From Rivularia sp. PCC 7116 (lineage in GTDB: Bacteria; Cyanobacteriota; Cyanobacteriia; Cyanobacteriales; Nostocaceae), in the NCBI RefSeq assembly GCF_000316665.1, contig NC_019678.1, positions 3,844,001 through 3,908,000 on the forward strand: a DNA stretch of 64,000 nt, given 5' to 3'. The notes under the pieces are model-generated. The model ran no database searches and was not told the origin of the DNA. It saw nothing but the letters and a program-made list of their open reading frames with translations. Both the position numbers and the translations under genes were made by a program. Positions within the stretch are counted from its first letter, which is position 1. Each line of letters opens with the position of its first letter. This document shows positions 45,417 to 56,329 of the stretch, in pieces.

Positions 45417-46241
45417 ATGCCTAACTACGTTCATCCAGAAGTACTTGTCGATACTCAATGGCTTGCCGAGCATTTAAACGACGAGAAGGTTCGTATAGTC
45501 GAAGTAAATGCAAATCCCCAAGCAAACCCCAATGAAGTTATTCCTGGAGCAGTTTTATGGAATTCATTCAAAGATTTGATGCTTCCCGATTACCGAATTA
45601 ATTTGGACAAAGCAAATATTGAAGAAATACTCTCACGTTCGGGTATTGCAAATAACTCAACTATCATTGTCTACGGAGAAGTTCCTGGTGTCGGAGGATG
45701 GATTTTTTGGTTATTGAAAATTTTTGGTCATCAAGATGTAAGAATTCTTAATGGTGGTCGTCGCAAATGGGTAGCCGAAAAACGCCCGTTAGCACCCGTA
45801 CAGCCAGTTGTAAATCAAACTCTTTATAGCGCTCAAGAACCAGATGGTAATTTACGAGTGCTGTTTGAAGACGTTTGCAAATCCATTAACCAAGCAGATC
45901 GCGTAATTGTAGATGTAAGAACACCTCAAGAATATAGTGGCGAATGGTTTTATGACAAACCTCCAGAAAACAACGAACGCGCAGGACATATTCTAAGTGC
46001 GGTACATGTTTATTACGAATCAGCCTTAAATGAAGATGGGACTTTGAAGCCAATAGAAGAATTACGTAATGTTTATGAAAGTAAAGACATTACACCAGAT
46101 AAAACAATAATTCCTTACTGTGCAGTTGGTGCCCGTTCCGCACATACTTGGTTTGTTTTAAAGTATTTATTAGGTTATCCAAATGTATTGAATTATGACG
46201 GTTCCTGGAACGAATGGAGCCGAAGAGAGGTTAAAGGTTAA
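45417..46241 (+). CDS. Thiosulfate/3-mercaptopyruvate-type sulfurtransferase (rhodanese)
   Basis: A 274-aa two-domain rhodanese. The N-terminal inactive domain carries EVLVDTQWLAEHLNDEKVRI and GGWIFWLLKIFGHQDVRILN. The C-terminal domain has VIVDVRTPQEYSGEW and the active loop IPYCAVGARSAHTWFVL with catalytic Cys235. It transfers sulfur from thiosulfate or a similar donor to a thiophilic acceptor. Complete. Divergent from the LuxR-type regulator, which may control it by proximity. Confidence 0.92.
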   Translation: MPNYVHPEVLVDTQWLAEHLNDEKVRIVEVNANPQANPNEVIPGAVLWNSFKDLMLPDYRINLDKANIEEILSRSGIANNSTIIVYGEVPGVGGWIFWLLKIFGHQDVRILNGGRRKWVAEKRPLAPVQPVVNQTLYSAQEPDGNLRVLFEDVCKSINQADRVIVDVRTPQEYSGEWFYDKPPENNERAGHILSAVHVYYESALNEDGTLKPIEELRNVYESKDITPDKTIIPYCAVGARSAHTWFVLKYLLGYPNVLNYDGSWNEWSRREVKG

Positions 46242-46383
46242 AGGCTAAAGGTTAAAGGTTAAAGGTCAAAGGTTAGGAGTTAATATTTTTAATTTTCCCC
46301 ATCCTCACCTCCTACTCTTCCCAATTACCAATTACCAATTACCAATTACCCATTCGCAATTACCCATTCGCAATGCCCAATTT
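46237..46383. repeat. STRR blocks after the rhodanese gene
   Basis: GGTTAAA/GGCTAAA units (46237-46275) overlap the last codons of the rhodanese gene; CAATTAC and CATTCGC units follow (46320-46383). Confidence 0.8.
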
Positions 46384-46461
46384 CTTAACATAACTACAAA
46401 CATCGGGAACAAGATTTAAAGATTGCCATACTAAAAAAAAGCATCTCCGAAATGAAATAAT

Positions 46462-47103
46462 ATGATGATTCGGCTGTTGTTAGCAGATGATCAACCGCTA
46501 TTTCGCCAGGGATTAGCGTCTTTGCTGTCGTTAGAAGAAGATATTGAAATTGTAGGGCAAGCGAATCACGGTAGTGAAGCTATTTCTCTTACCCAACAAT
46601 TGCAACCTGATGTAATTCTCATGGATGTGCGAATGCCTGTTTGCGATGGAGTGGCTGCAACTCGCGAGATTCATCAACAATTCCCTTGGATAAAAATTCT
46701 GGTACTGACGACTTTCGATGAAGATGAATACATATGGCAATCTTTACAGGCTGGAGCATTAGGTTATCTACTTAAAAATACTCCCGCACCGCAGTTAGCT
46801 GCCGCAATTCACGCCATACATCAAGGACATTCTCAATTAGGTCCAACTATTGCACCCAAAGTCTTTGCTCAATTACGTCCACCCATTGCAGCTAAAGAAA
46901 ACGATATTCAGCAAAAATTAACTGAAAGGGAATTAGAAGTATTAACTTTGATATCTCAAGGAAAAAGTAATCGAGAAATTTCTAAAACTTTATATCTCAG
47001 CGAAGGCACTGTAAAAAACTACGTTACCCAAATTTTAGGGCGACTCGGGTTAAGAGATAGAACCCAAGCCGCCCTTTGGGCTAAAGAGAATTTAGGGATT
47101 TAG
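46462..47103 (+). CDS. NarL/FixJ-family response regulator (second)
   Basis: A 213-aa regulator. Receiver: ADDQ near residue 8, Asp55 in VILMDVRMPV, VLTTFDEDEY, LLKNTPAPQ. LuxR HTH at about 152-207: LTERELEVLTLISQGKSNRE and ISKTLYLSEGTVKNYVTQIL. Very similar to the regulator at 15696-16358. Best partner is the kinase at 43119, on the same strand but 2.1 kb upstream with two genes between. Two ATGs in a row; first chosen. Confidence 0.95.
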   Translation: MMIRLLLADDQPLFRQGLASLLSLEEDIEIVGQANHGSEAISLTQQLQPDVILMDVRMPVCDGVAATREIHQQFPWIKILVLTTFDEDEYIWQSLQAGALGYLLKNTPAPQLAAAIHAIHQGHSQLGPTIAPKVFAQLRPPIAAKENDIQQKLTERELEVLTLISQGKSNREISKTLYLSEGTVKNYVTQILGRLGLRDRTQAALWAKENLGI

Positions 47104-47145
47104 TTGTTGGTTGTTAGTTGTTGGTTGATAGTTGTTAGTTAACTC

Positions 47146-47250
47146 GTTCCTAGCCTCCAGGCTGGGAATACCTATCTAGAGGCTCTGCCTCGCTTCAATT
47201 TATAGAAGGCAGAGCCTTCTGCGATGGGTTCCCAGCCAGAGGTTGGGAAC
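47146..47250. repeat. Nested inverted-repeat element between regulator and groEL
   Basis: Outer arms GTTCCTAGCCTCCAGGCTGG and its partner CCAGCCAGAGGTTGGGAAC pair with a few mismatches; inner arms GAGGCTCTGCCT and AGGCAGAGCCTT pair. STRR-like TAGTTGT and ACTAACC blocks flank the element on either side (47101-47142, 47256-47297). It lies between convergent genes and could terminate both. Confidence 0.65.
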
Positions 47251-47299
47251 CAGCAAACCACTAACCACTAACTACTAACTACTAACCACTAACCACTAC

Positions 47300-48988
<1,689 letters not shown>

Positions 48989-49017
48989 TTAACTCACAAG
49001 CACTCTTGTTTTACAAT

Positions 49018-49044
49018 TTAGCACTCACTGCTCAAGAGTGCTAA
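49018..49044 (-). promoter_or_regulatory. CIRCE operator (HrcA site)
   Basis: TTAGCACTC-N9-GAGTGCTAA, a perfect match to the CIRCE consensus, 33-59 bases before the groEL start. HrcA binding here represses groEL at normal temperature. A second short palindrome ACAAG-CACT-CTTGT lies at about 48996-49009, between it and the start codon. Confidence 0.96.
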
Positions 49045-49142
49045 CTATGCAAGCTGTTTATATTACAGATATTAAGAACAAAAATGATTAATATACAGTT
49101 GTCGATTGTGATAGATACTGGCAGTGAGGAAGGAATCGGGAG

Positions 49143-50222
49143 ATGAATATATACAGTTTCCTTAAATCTCTCGGTATTGCCGACCCCAGCGGTTCCGGGT
49201 GGTTGGCAGTAGTGTTTACGTTTTTATTAGCTTTAGTGCTTAGCTGGAGTTTAATTCCCCGAATCCGAAAATTTGCTTTAAGGGTGGGTTGGGCAGATCA
49301 GCCAAATGCAAGGCGTTTAAACAAAGAACCTTTACCGAATGCGGGAGGATTAGCAATTTATGCCGGGGTAATTGCCGCTGTTACCCTTGCTAGTTTATTA
49401 AGACCGATTGAATTAGAAAATGTATTAGCACAGGTTTTAACTGTACTGTTGGGCGGTTCAATACTGGTATTGGTCGGTTTCATTGACGACCAGTTTGGCT
49501 TACCCGCTTCTTTCCGACTACTGGTACAAATTTTAACAGCGCTTTTGCTAGTTGCTAACGATATTGGTTTTGATTTAACTTTTAATACTCCCATAGATTC
49601 AACGCTATCTACATTATTGACAGTACTGTGGGTAGTCGGAATTACCAATGCTATCAACTTGATGGATGGGATGGATGGTTTAGCTGGAGGAGTTAGCTTT
49701 ATCACCGCTATGAGCTTGCTAGCAGTTTCCGCTCAGTCTTACAACCGTGCCGCAGCGACTTTGGTTTTAGCGGCTTTGGCGGGTTCCGCGTTAGGCTTTT
49801 TGCGCTATAACTTCCATCCTTCAAAAATTATTATGGGTGATACCGGAGCATATTTCTTTGGTTATGTTTTAGCTGCAACAAGTATTTTAGGTGAATTGCA
49901 AATAACTACAGTGTTATCAATACTGCCTCCAGCAGTCTTTCTTTTGCTGCCAGTACTGGACACTACCCAAGTTTTTGTAAGGCGATTAGCAGCAGGGAAA
50001 AATCCTCTTAGCACGCCAGGGAAAGACCATTTACACCATCGTCTGTTAGCTTGGGGCTTATCTCAAAGACGTGCAGCGCTTATTCTATGGTCAATAACTT
50101 TAGCGTGCAACTGGTTAGGAATGACCATCCGCAACATGACTCTAGAAGTTATTGTTGCAACTACGGTGACAATTTTTATACTTCTAGCTTTTACGATTTG
50201 GCGGAAAATGCGAAGCGCTTGA
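49143..50222 (+). CDS. WecA/MraY-family sugar-phosphate undecaprenyl transferase
   Basis: A 359-aa integral membrane enzyme that moves a sugar-1-phosphate from a UDP-sugar to undecaprenyl phosphate, starting a cell-surface glycan. Family marks: PNARRLNKEPLPNAGGLAIY near residue 56, LVGFIDDQFGLPASFRLLVQ near 111 (Asp-Asp Mg site), ITNAINLMDGMDGLAGGVSF near 167, and GKDHLHHRLLAWGLSQR near 292 (His motif). About ten membrane helices. The DHLHHRL motif favours the WecA/TagO/RgpG branch over MraY. Divergent from groEL. Confidence 0.92.
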   Translation: MNIYSFLKSLGIADPSGSGWLAVVFTFLLALVLSWSLIPRIRKFALRVGWADQPNARRLNKEPLPNAGGLAIYAGVIAAVTLASLLRPIELENVLAQVLTVLLGGSILVLVGFIDDQFGLPASFRLLVQILTALLLVANDIGFDLTFNTPIDSTLSTLLTVLWVVGITNAINLMDGMDGLAGGVSFITAMSLLAVSAQSYNRAAATLVLAALAGSALGFLRYNFHPSKIIMGDTGAYFFGYVLAATSILGELQITTVLSILPPAVFLLLPVLDTTQVFVRRLAAGKNPLSTPGKDHLHHRLLAWGLSQRRAALILWSITLACNWLGMTIRNMTLEVIVATTVTIFILLAFTIWRKMRSA

Positions 50223-50375
50223 GTTGGAGAATAGGAGAATGGGGAGACAAGGAGGAAGGGAATAGGAAGAGACAAATAACTCCTTGGTAGCTCTTTATAA
50301 ATGCCCAGTTACTAATTACCTATTCTCCATTCCCGTTTTCATTAACAACACCCAAAATGAAGCTGCTTTATAAGA

Positions 50376-50885
50376 CTATTCAAATAGTTCTAACAAAAAG
50401 TTTTTATCTTGTTGTACATCAAATTTAAACGATTTAATTGTGAAAAAAGAGACGATTATCATCCATAAAGGAGACAATAAAAATAATATTCCCATACTTC
50501 TAGCATCATTATCGCTGTGCAGAAACAAACTGAAGCCAACAACCATACTTATAGATATATAAAACAAAGGAAATACTGACATAAATAAATTAAGAATTTG
50601 ATTTGGCTTAATTGTGACATTTATCAGACTTCCCCTTTCTTGCGGAGATATTATCCCTTCAATAACAGGTAAGCTATTTCTTTTTTTGTATTTAGAAATT
50701 CTTTGAATCCGGAAAGAAAAATTTTCAATTGTACCTTCATAAGGTTTATCTGATGACGGACCGAAAGGAAAACTAAATCTAACTAACTTATACGGCTCAA
50801 CAAAATTCAACAATTTATCTTCGACTCTATCCGGTCTAAGATAAGTTGTAATTTTAAACTTTTCAGTCGGCAAAATTTTTATCAT
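50376..50885 (-). CDS. Two-helix membrane protein, unknown
   Basis: A 169-aa protein. The N-terminal soluble part (FKITTYLRPDRVEDKLLNFV) is followed by two membrane helices at about 105-122 (LFMSVFPLFYISISMVVG) and 133-150 (MGILFLLSPLWMIIVSFF), and a short tail (FDVQQDKNFLLELFE). I recognise no family. Convergent with the transferase gene. Ordinary base composition. Confidence 0.6.
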   Translation of the reverse strand: MIKILPTEKFKITTYLRPDRVEDKLLNFVEPYKLVRFSFPFGPSSDKPYEGTIENFSFRIQRISKYKKRNSLPVIEGIISPQERGSLINVTIKPNQILNLFMSVFPLFYISISMVVGFSLFLHSDNDARSMGILFLLSPLWMIIVSFFTIKSFKFDVQQDKNFLLELFE

Positions 50886-51146
50886 AATCTCATACTTAAA
50901 TAAATATCATTCTTGTATAATCTTAAACAAATTAAAATTTCTTTGCTGACCGTATTTACTCGGTGTTAGTCGGAATTAAAATATTTTAGGTGAAGAAAAT
51001 GAAAATTTTAACTTTTAATTCTTACTCTCTTCCCGTAGAAGATTTTCTATAAGGTAGGTTGGGTTGAACGAAGTAAAACCCAACACTTTTAATTTTTTAT
51101 TACTAAATCGCTTTAGATTTACCCTGCAATTCCTGCTGATAACTGC

Positions 51147-51632
51147 TTACTGATTGCTAGCCACTCGATTGCTATTAGCAATCAGCCAACCAATTACTAC
51201 AAGAGATAAACCAAGAGCTAAAAATCCCATATCCCAAGCAAATTCATTTGCTCCGGGTTTAACGTGATGAACTCCAAGTATTTGATGATCTATTAATCCT
51301 TCAACAAAATCAAATAAACCAATACCAATCAAAATTGAGCCAAAAAAAGTTTTAGAAGACCAAACAACATCGCTACGCTTCGCGACTTTCCATAGTAAAA
51401 CAACTCCTAAAATGGTCATCAAGAAGTCGAAGACGTGGAAGAAACCATCAGCAAGCACGTTTAAATCTATATTAGAGCGATTTGTTAAGGGTTTTACATT
51501 ACTCAACATATGATGCCATTGTAGGATTTGATGCAGCACAATCCCATCAAAAAACCCTCCTAAACCTATACCCAAACAGATTCCAGCTAAGATTAGCGGT
51601 TTGCGTTGATTGCTAGCTAATGGTGATTCCAT
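51147..51632 (-). CDS. DUF2243 membrane protein
   Basis: An integral membrane protein (161 aa from this start) with four predicted helices. LGIGLGGFFDGIVLHQILQW near residue 20 and IGIGLFDFVEGLIDHQILGV near 100 are repeated halves, each with the DxxLxHQIL-type motif of DUF2243. I chose ATG at 51632 because the 39 extra residues of a longer frame starting at 51749 do not look like part of the family. The function is unknown. Divergent from the NADAR gene. Confidence 0.82.
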   Translation of the reverse strand: MESPLASNQRKPLILAGICLGIGLGGFFDGIVLHQILQWHHMLSNVKPLTNRSNIDLNVLADGFFHVFDFLMTILGVVLLWKVAKRSDVVWSSKTFFGSILIGIGLFDFVEGLIDHQILGVHHVKPGANEFAWDMGFLALGLSLVVIGWLIANSNRVASNQ

Positions 51633-51792
51633 AATATGTACGATAATAGATGTTTTGTTCTCACGATAAAGCTTTGTTTGAGGAAAAAACTTCTGTCTAG
51701 GGGTTGTAGAAAAGAATAAATTTGAATTTAACAAGCAAGCTGTTAACATCTACAGGCATCATATAAGTGGTATATTAAACGACTGTTTTCAT

Positions 51793-52260
51793 ATGACTAT
51801 TTATTTTTACAAAGTTTGGCAACCCTACGGTTGTTTCTCTAACTTTTCCCTGCACTCAATTGAAATGCACAATACTTTATGGGCAACCGTAGAGCATTAT
51901 TACCAAGCACAAAAGTTTGCAGGAAGTCCTGACGAAGAAATTATTCCTATAATTCATCAAGCTTCTACTCCAGAGGAAGCAGCGGCTTTAGGACGGTGTT
52001 CAAGTCGTCAAATGCGTTCCGATTGGGAGTTAGTGAAAACTCAGATTATGCGAGAAGCGGTACTTAATAAATTTCTTACTCACCATGATATTAGAGACAT
52101 TCTACTTTCAACTGGTGACAGATTGCTTGTAGAAGATTCACCAAGAGATTATTTCTGGGGTTGTGGTGCGAATAAAACCGGACAAAATCATTTAGGGCAA
52201 ATCTTAATGAGTGTGCGTGAAGAACTCCGCATACTATCTATGAAAGCAATCGCGAAGTAG
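51793..52260 (+). CDS. NADAR-domain protein (YbiA-like N-glycosidase)
   Basis: A 155-aa soluble enzyme of the NADAR family (YbiA/DUF1768). Signature pieces: GCFSNFSLHSIEMHNTLWAT, VEHYYQAQKFAG near residue 35 (catalytic Glu in the EHYYQA motif), AAALGRCSSRQMRSDWELVK and the C-terminal DYFWGCGANKTGQNHLGQIL. NADAR enzymes split N-glycosidic bonds of certain modified or pathway intermediates such as early riboflavin intermediates or ADP-ribosyl groups; the actual substrate here is unknown. A clear terminator follows. Confidence 0.92.
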   Translation: MTIYFYKVWQPYGCFSNFSLHSIEMHNTLWATVEHYYQAQKFAGSPDEEIIPIIHQASTPEEAAALGRCSSRQMRSDWELVKTQIMREAVLNKFLTHHDIRDILLSTGDRLLVEDSPRDYFWGCGANKTGQNHLGQILMSVREELRILSMKAIAK

Positions 52261-52292
52261 TTAATTCAACAACATAATTGAGCATATTTAAA

Positions 52293-52332
52293 GGAAGCAT
52301 CGCAATTTTTAAAATTGCGATGCTTCCTTTTT
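52293..52332 (+). terminator. Rho-independent terminator after NADAR gene
   Basis: GGAAGCATCGCAATTTT pairs perfectly with its complement around a tiny loop, followed by TTTTT, 33 bases after the stop. A strong terminator. Confidence 0.92.
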
Positions 52333-53266
52333 AAACCTCTTTCAATATCTAAGAAGAGGTTGAAATATGTATTCTGAATCACGAGTAATCACGGAATTCA
52401 ATCTTTTATATAAGCGCGATCTAAATGCGGTATCTGCCTGTTCCTCAGAGATATAAGGCATTGCCTACTCTATTAATTCTATACAACTTAAAATAAACTA
52501 ACTATGCAATACAGTTTACATTCATTTTTGATACTAGCTCTGTATAATTGAAAAGTTTGACAATATCACTGAATATAAACAATTATTAAAGCTTAAATCA
52601 GCTATTTAACATATGACTACATTTTTCTCTGTAATAATGTATTTAACTCCGATTCTCTCGCAATTAATATCCGGATGTAGTTATTTTACTAAGTATATAA
52701 TTACGTAACCAAAGCATTATTTCTTCAAAAATATACATTGTATTAATAAGTAATAATCAATGATTTATAAGATGGGTTGTGCTGCTAAAAGTGTTTTTAG
52801 CAAAATTTTATGGTCGATATTGATAGTAATCAATTGTTTAGTAGATATAAAAAATCATACGAATATTATCAAGCAAAAATATGATTAAGGCTATCGAACT
52901 AGCAAAAACTGTTGTCGTTTTTACTTTTTAATCAATTTTTTATTAATATTTTATTTATTTGTGATAATTCCAGATTGTAATTGACTTCAAAATGAATTAC
53001 TTTGTGTAGAACCAAATCAAAGTTTCGTTACAATAAATTTATATCCAATCTCTAATTGAAAGAACCAATTAGCAATTATCAAACAGATATAGTATTTTCT
53101 GTCTTGTCTTTCGGTATCCACTATTTAAGAAGAAATGTAAATCATATTCTTCAATTTATAGAAACAAATACTTATTTGCCTTTGTAAATTGAACTGTATA
53201 AATACTTTTTAAATCACAGCTTCATTAATTTACCCGCAGTACTTACATTCACAAAGCTTAAAAATT
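52333..53266. other. AT-rich intergenic region upstream of labA-like gene
   Basis: Over 930 bases without a convincing gene. A small hairpin AACCTCTT-N12-AAGAGGTT lies at 52334-52361. A 39-codon frame at about 52771 (MGCAAKSVFSKILWSILIVI) has no supporting ribosome site and is not called. The long AT-rich leader may hold the promoter of the labA-like gene. Confidence 0.45.
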
Positions 53267-53905
53267 ATGGATATTACCAATTTTACTGCCCAAGCGCAAA
53301 TTGAAAAGCAACGACAAGGTATGAAAATTATTCTTACAGATGAAGATACGCAGATGCCAATAAACAAACAGGCTTCTCACTTAAATATTACTTCTAATCG
53401 CGGTAGAGTTGCTATTTTTATTGATGGTTCAAACTTGTTTCATACAGCTTTGCAACTTGGTATTGAAATTGATTATACTAAGCTGCTTTGCTACTTAACT
53501 AGAGAGGCAAGGTTGTTAAGAGCTTTCTTCTATACTGGTGTCGATCGCCATAACGAAAAGCAACAAGGATTTCTGCTCTGGATGCGTAGAAATGGTTATC
53601 GTGTAGTGACAAAAGAAGTAATTCAACTTCCTGATGGTTCTAGAAAATCAAATCAGCATGTAGAAATTGCTGTAGATATGATGAATCTATCTCCCTATTA
53701 CGATACAGCAGTTCTAGTCAGTGGAGATGGAGAGTTAACCTACGCTGTAAATGCTGTCGCTTATCAAGGTGCTAGGGTTGAACTAGTTAGTCTGCGAGGA
53801 ATGACAAACGAATCTTTAATTGATGTGGCAGATTGTTTTATCGACTTAGATTCCATCAAACATTACATTAAAAAGAATAACGACGCATGTTGCGAAGAAG
53901 TATAG
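53267..53905 (+). CDS. LabA-like NYN-domain protein
   Basis: A 212-aa protein with a PIN-like NYN nuclease fold. After a 45-residue N-terminal tail, RVAIFIDGSNLFHTALQLGI brings the first Asp (D55), ARLLRAFFYTGVD and HVEIAVDMMNL carry the middle Asp, and VLVSGDGELTYAVNAVAYQG and ARVELVSLRGMTNESLIDVA the last ones. The acidic set is complete, so RNase-like activity is possible. In Synechococcus, LabA takes part in negative feedback on clock output; whether this is the orthologue or one of several paralogues is unclear. Confidence 0.82.
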   Translation: MDITNFTAQAQIEKQRQGMKIILTDEDTQMPINKQASHLNITSNRGRVAIFIDGSNLFHTALQLGIEIDYTKLLCYLTREARLLRAFFYTGVDRHNEKQQGFLLWMRRNGYRVVTKEVIQLPDGSRKSNQHVEIAVDMMNLSPYYDTAVLVSGDGELTYAVNAVAYQGARVELVSLRGMTNESLIDVADCFIDLDSIKHYIKKNNDACCEEV

Positions 53906-54217
53906 AATTTGCCTCATTTTACTTAATTGGTATTTGCAATACATAGTGCATTTATTAGAATCGGGGTGTTTACTGCACAAAATTATTTCGCGTTTAATTT
54001 CGCAAATTCTATACGTTGAAATCTTCCTCTATTTTTTGCTTGAATCGATACTTGCTTTTTCTGCTTTTACATGTGGTTAATTGCATAAATCCGCATCGCT
54101 TTTTTTATCATGAAAATTGTTTTTAAAACTTAAAAAGTAAATTCATTTATTCACATTTTATTGTAAAACGCAAAATTTAAAGAATAAATATTTTATATCT
54201 TAAAATGCATTCTTTTA

Positions 54218-54391
54218 TAAGTACTTAGGCAAAATTAATTGTATATTGTCATTGCGTTAACGTTCACGAAATATGCCCGAAGGGCTTAGTGTTCCCTCTT
54301 AGGAAATGGAACGAAGCATTCACCGCAGGTGTGGATCGTGCAAGTAACTTGAAGCTTTTAGAATGTTAAATTAATTTTGCACTGGTACTTA
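54218..54391. repeat. MITE-like element, second copy of the 10059 family
   Basis: The 23-base left end (54218-54240) is identical to that of 10059-10081; the right end 54369-54391 (AATTAATTTTGCACTGGTAC + TTA) is the imperfect inverse. The interior begins GTCATTGCG but then carries different sequence including a TTCACGAA...CCCGAAGGGC block, so the element is diverged or itself hit by other repeats. Confidence 0.7.
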
Positions 54392-54500
54392 TTCGATTTC
54401 ATTAATTTTGACGAGTAAGGATGGGGAGGGGTAGAAGAGGTAGAAAATATTTTAATTCCTATATAGCCTTCACAATTAATGCAAAGGACTACTACTTACT
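54389..54500 (+). repeat. Dispersed intergenic repeat, copy 2
   Basis: Matches 2067-2145 closely (ATTCGATTTCATTAATTTTG, GACGAGTAAGGATGGGG, GTAGAAAATATTTTAATT) and again has AATTAATGCAAAGGACTA behind it. It abuts the MITE-like element. Confidence 0.65.
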
Positions 54501-55209
54501 GCATTTTTGCAAACGCATTTATATTATCAATTTTTAATTCGATATCATTTATATATTTTTATACTTATTTATTTTTTTGTTTAACCACTTAAGTATCTTT
54601 TAGACTCTATAAAGTTCACACAAATAGAGATGTACTTTTTTATATGGATAAAATATTTATTGGTAATACAAAATATTTATCAAATTAATATCAAGCGTCT
54701 AAGTATATACACTTGCATGTAGACATGCCATTTTATTCTATATTATTAGGAGAACACCTTATTTAGAGAATAAACTTTGATATTGTTTATTTTTTCGTTG
54801 AATTTACTACAAATCATTATGTAAACATATTGCTTTGCTGAAAAAGTCAAGAAAGTATTGGATGATACTTGACTATACTTAATAATGCGTTACATTATGG
54901 TAAATATACTGTTATGGTTTAGTTAAATTACTTTTATAGTCGTAAGACTATCATGGTGATTGCTACCTATAATACAGTTTTGCAATCGTAAACTTAGCAG
55001 TTACAAATAAAAAATAAGTGTTAACACGGATTTATCGGTTTTCAGAATTCTATTAACATGGATAGATAAGAATGAAAGAAATAAACCGTTAGAAAGAGGT
55101 TAAAACGCGACTGTTATCTAGCATACATTTATTTAGCAGCGATCGATATTTATGAGTGTAATTATCCACTCGTACTGCCGTCATTTTGGATAGCTAAGGA
55201 GTATCGTTA

Positions 55210-55485
55210 ATGAACAAGATTGAATCCGCGATTATTGTCAGTTACTTGTTAATGACTTGCTATTTTTTCATTAACTGGTTGAGATTTACTCTGCGTAATC
55301 CAAGTTCGTCTCCTGAAGACAAATTTTTGTCTTTCGTGATGTTTATCATATCAACTATTTTTTGGCCGATAATAGTTCCCATGTCTTTTATCGAGATATT
55401 CAAAACCAAAAAACTTGAATTTAGTGTTGTAGTTCCAGTTCTTGTTGTAGTTTCTGCATTTGGTCTTGCCTATTATATGACCTAA
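55210..55485 (+). CDS. Small three-helix membrane protein, unknown
   Basis: A 91-aa protein that is mostly membrane: about 8-24 (IIVSYLLMTCYFFINWL), 41-62 (LSFVMFIISTIFWPIIVPMS) and 73-89 (FSVVVPVLVVVSAFGLAYYM). TAAGGAGTATCGTTAATG gives a good ribosome site, supporting that it is a real gene despite its size. No family recognised. It lies in a gene-poor, AT-rich stretch. Confidence 0.6.
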   Translation: MNKIESAIIVSYLLMTCYFFINWLRFTLRNPSSSPEDKFLSFVMFIISTIFWPIIVPMSFIEIFKTKKLEFSVVVPVLVVVSAFGLAYYMT

Positions 55486-56329
55486 ATGGCTGCTTGCTAA
55501 TATAACTAAGCAGCATCTACATTTGCTCCTTACACCAACTCGGGCTAACTACTGTAAAAATATCTTGGATTACATCTATATGTTTACATATTTAGGTGCG
55601 ACTGATTATTGATATAATTATTCATTGTTAAATTTTTACTTGTTGTCAGTCCGTGCATGTACTTTTTATCTTTGCAAATGTCTTAATATAATCAGCAGTT
55701 TTGATTCACTTTTTCTAAAATATGTCAAACAATTTATTATTTGTATTTATTTATTCAATTTTAAGATCGTAAGTCGTTTGTAAGCGAAAATTTTCTCAGT
55801 TTGATTGTTGCCAAGAGGGTATTTATAAAAAAATCTTAAGTTTTCATCGGTATAAAATTATATTTTTATTTTAAAACAGTGTAAATAAAATTATTGCACT
55901 GTTTTTTAGTGTTTTTTGGTAATGAAATTTTTATTTTAGTAGCAGTCGCCGTTTAATTTAAGTTTAATTTAAACTGTAACTTAAATATGTGGGTGCAATC
56001 CCTAGCGTCATAATTTCAGATTTAGACCTTTGAGATATTGTATCTAAAATCAACAGTTAAGTGTTGTTTGTTGGCATAAATTGGGAACTATAAGTACTGT
56101 AGCGAACCTAGTACCTATTTACGGAAGCAAGCAGATTGAATGTATTCGTCATTAGCTTGGGGAATTTATGAATTTGAGACATCCTAGCAGGATTTCAACT
56201 TTTGATTGCTCATATGCTAATTAGTTCAATATTATCAATGCCAATATAATAGGAATACATACAGAAATTTTATATCTTCCTGTCTTGTTGTACTAGTCTC
56301 TTCAGGTGTTATCAGTTACCAGGGATATC
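55486..56329. other. Gene-poor region with a terminator-like hairpin
   Basis: Between the small membrane gene and the kinase gene. At 55873-55907, AAAACAGTG and CACTGTTTT pair with a 15-base loop and are followed by a T-run. It is nearly 390 bases past the small gene stop, so either that gene has a long 3' leader or an unannotated small RNA ends here. No open frame of note. Confidence 0.45.

Larger units (their letters stand above)
53906..55209. other. Gene-poor AT-rich region with repeats
   Basis: A 1.3-kb gap carrying a MITE-like element (54218-54391) directly followed by a dispersed repeat (54389-54500). The remainder is AT-rich without clear genes; several short open frames lack ribosome sites. 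Confidence 0.5.

Noticed and set aside
51633-51749. 39-residue N-terminal extension of the DUF2243 protein
   Set aside because: Not part of the family domain; the internal ATG gives a normal length.
52771-52890. 39-codon small membrane-like frame
   Set aside because: No ribosome site; such frames are expected by chance in AT-rich DNA.
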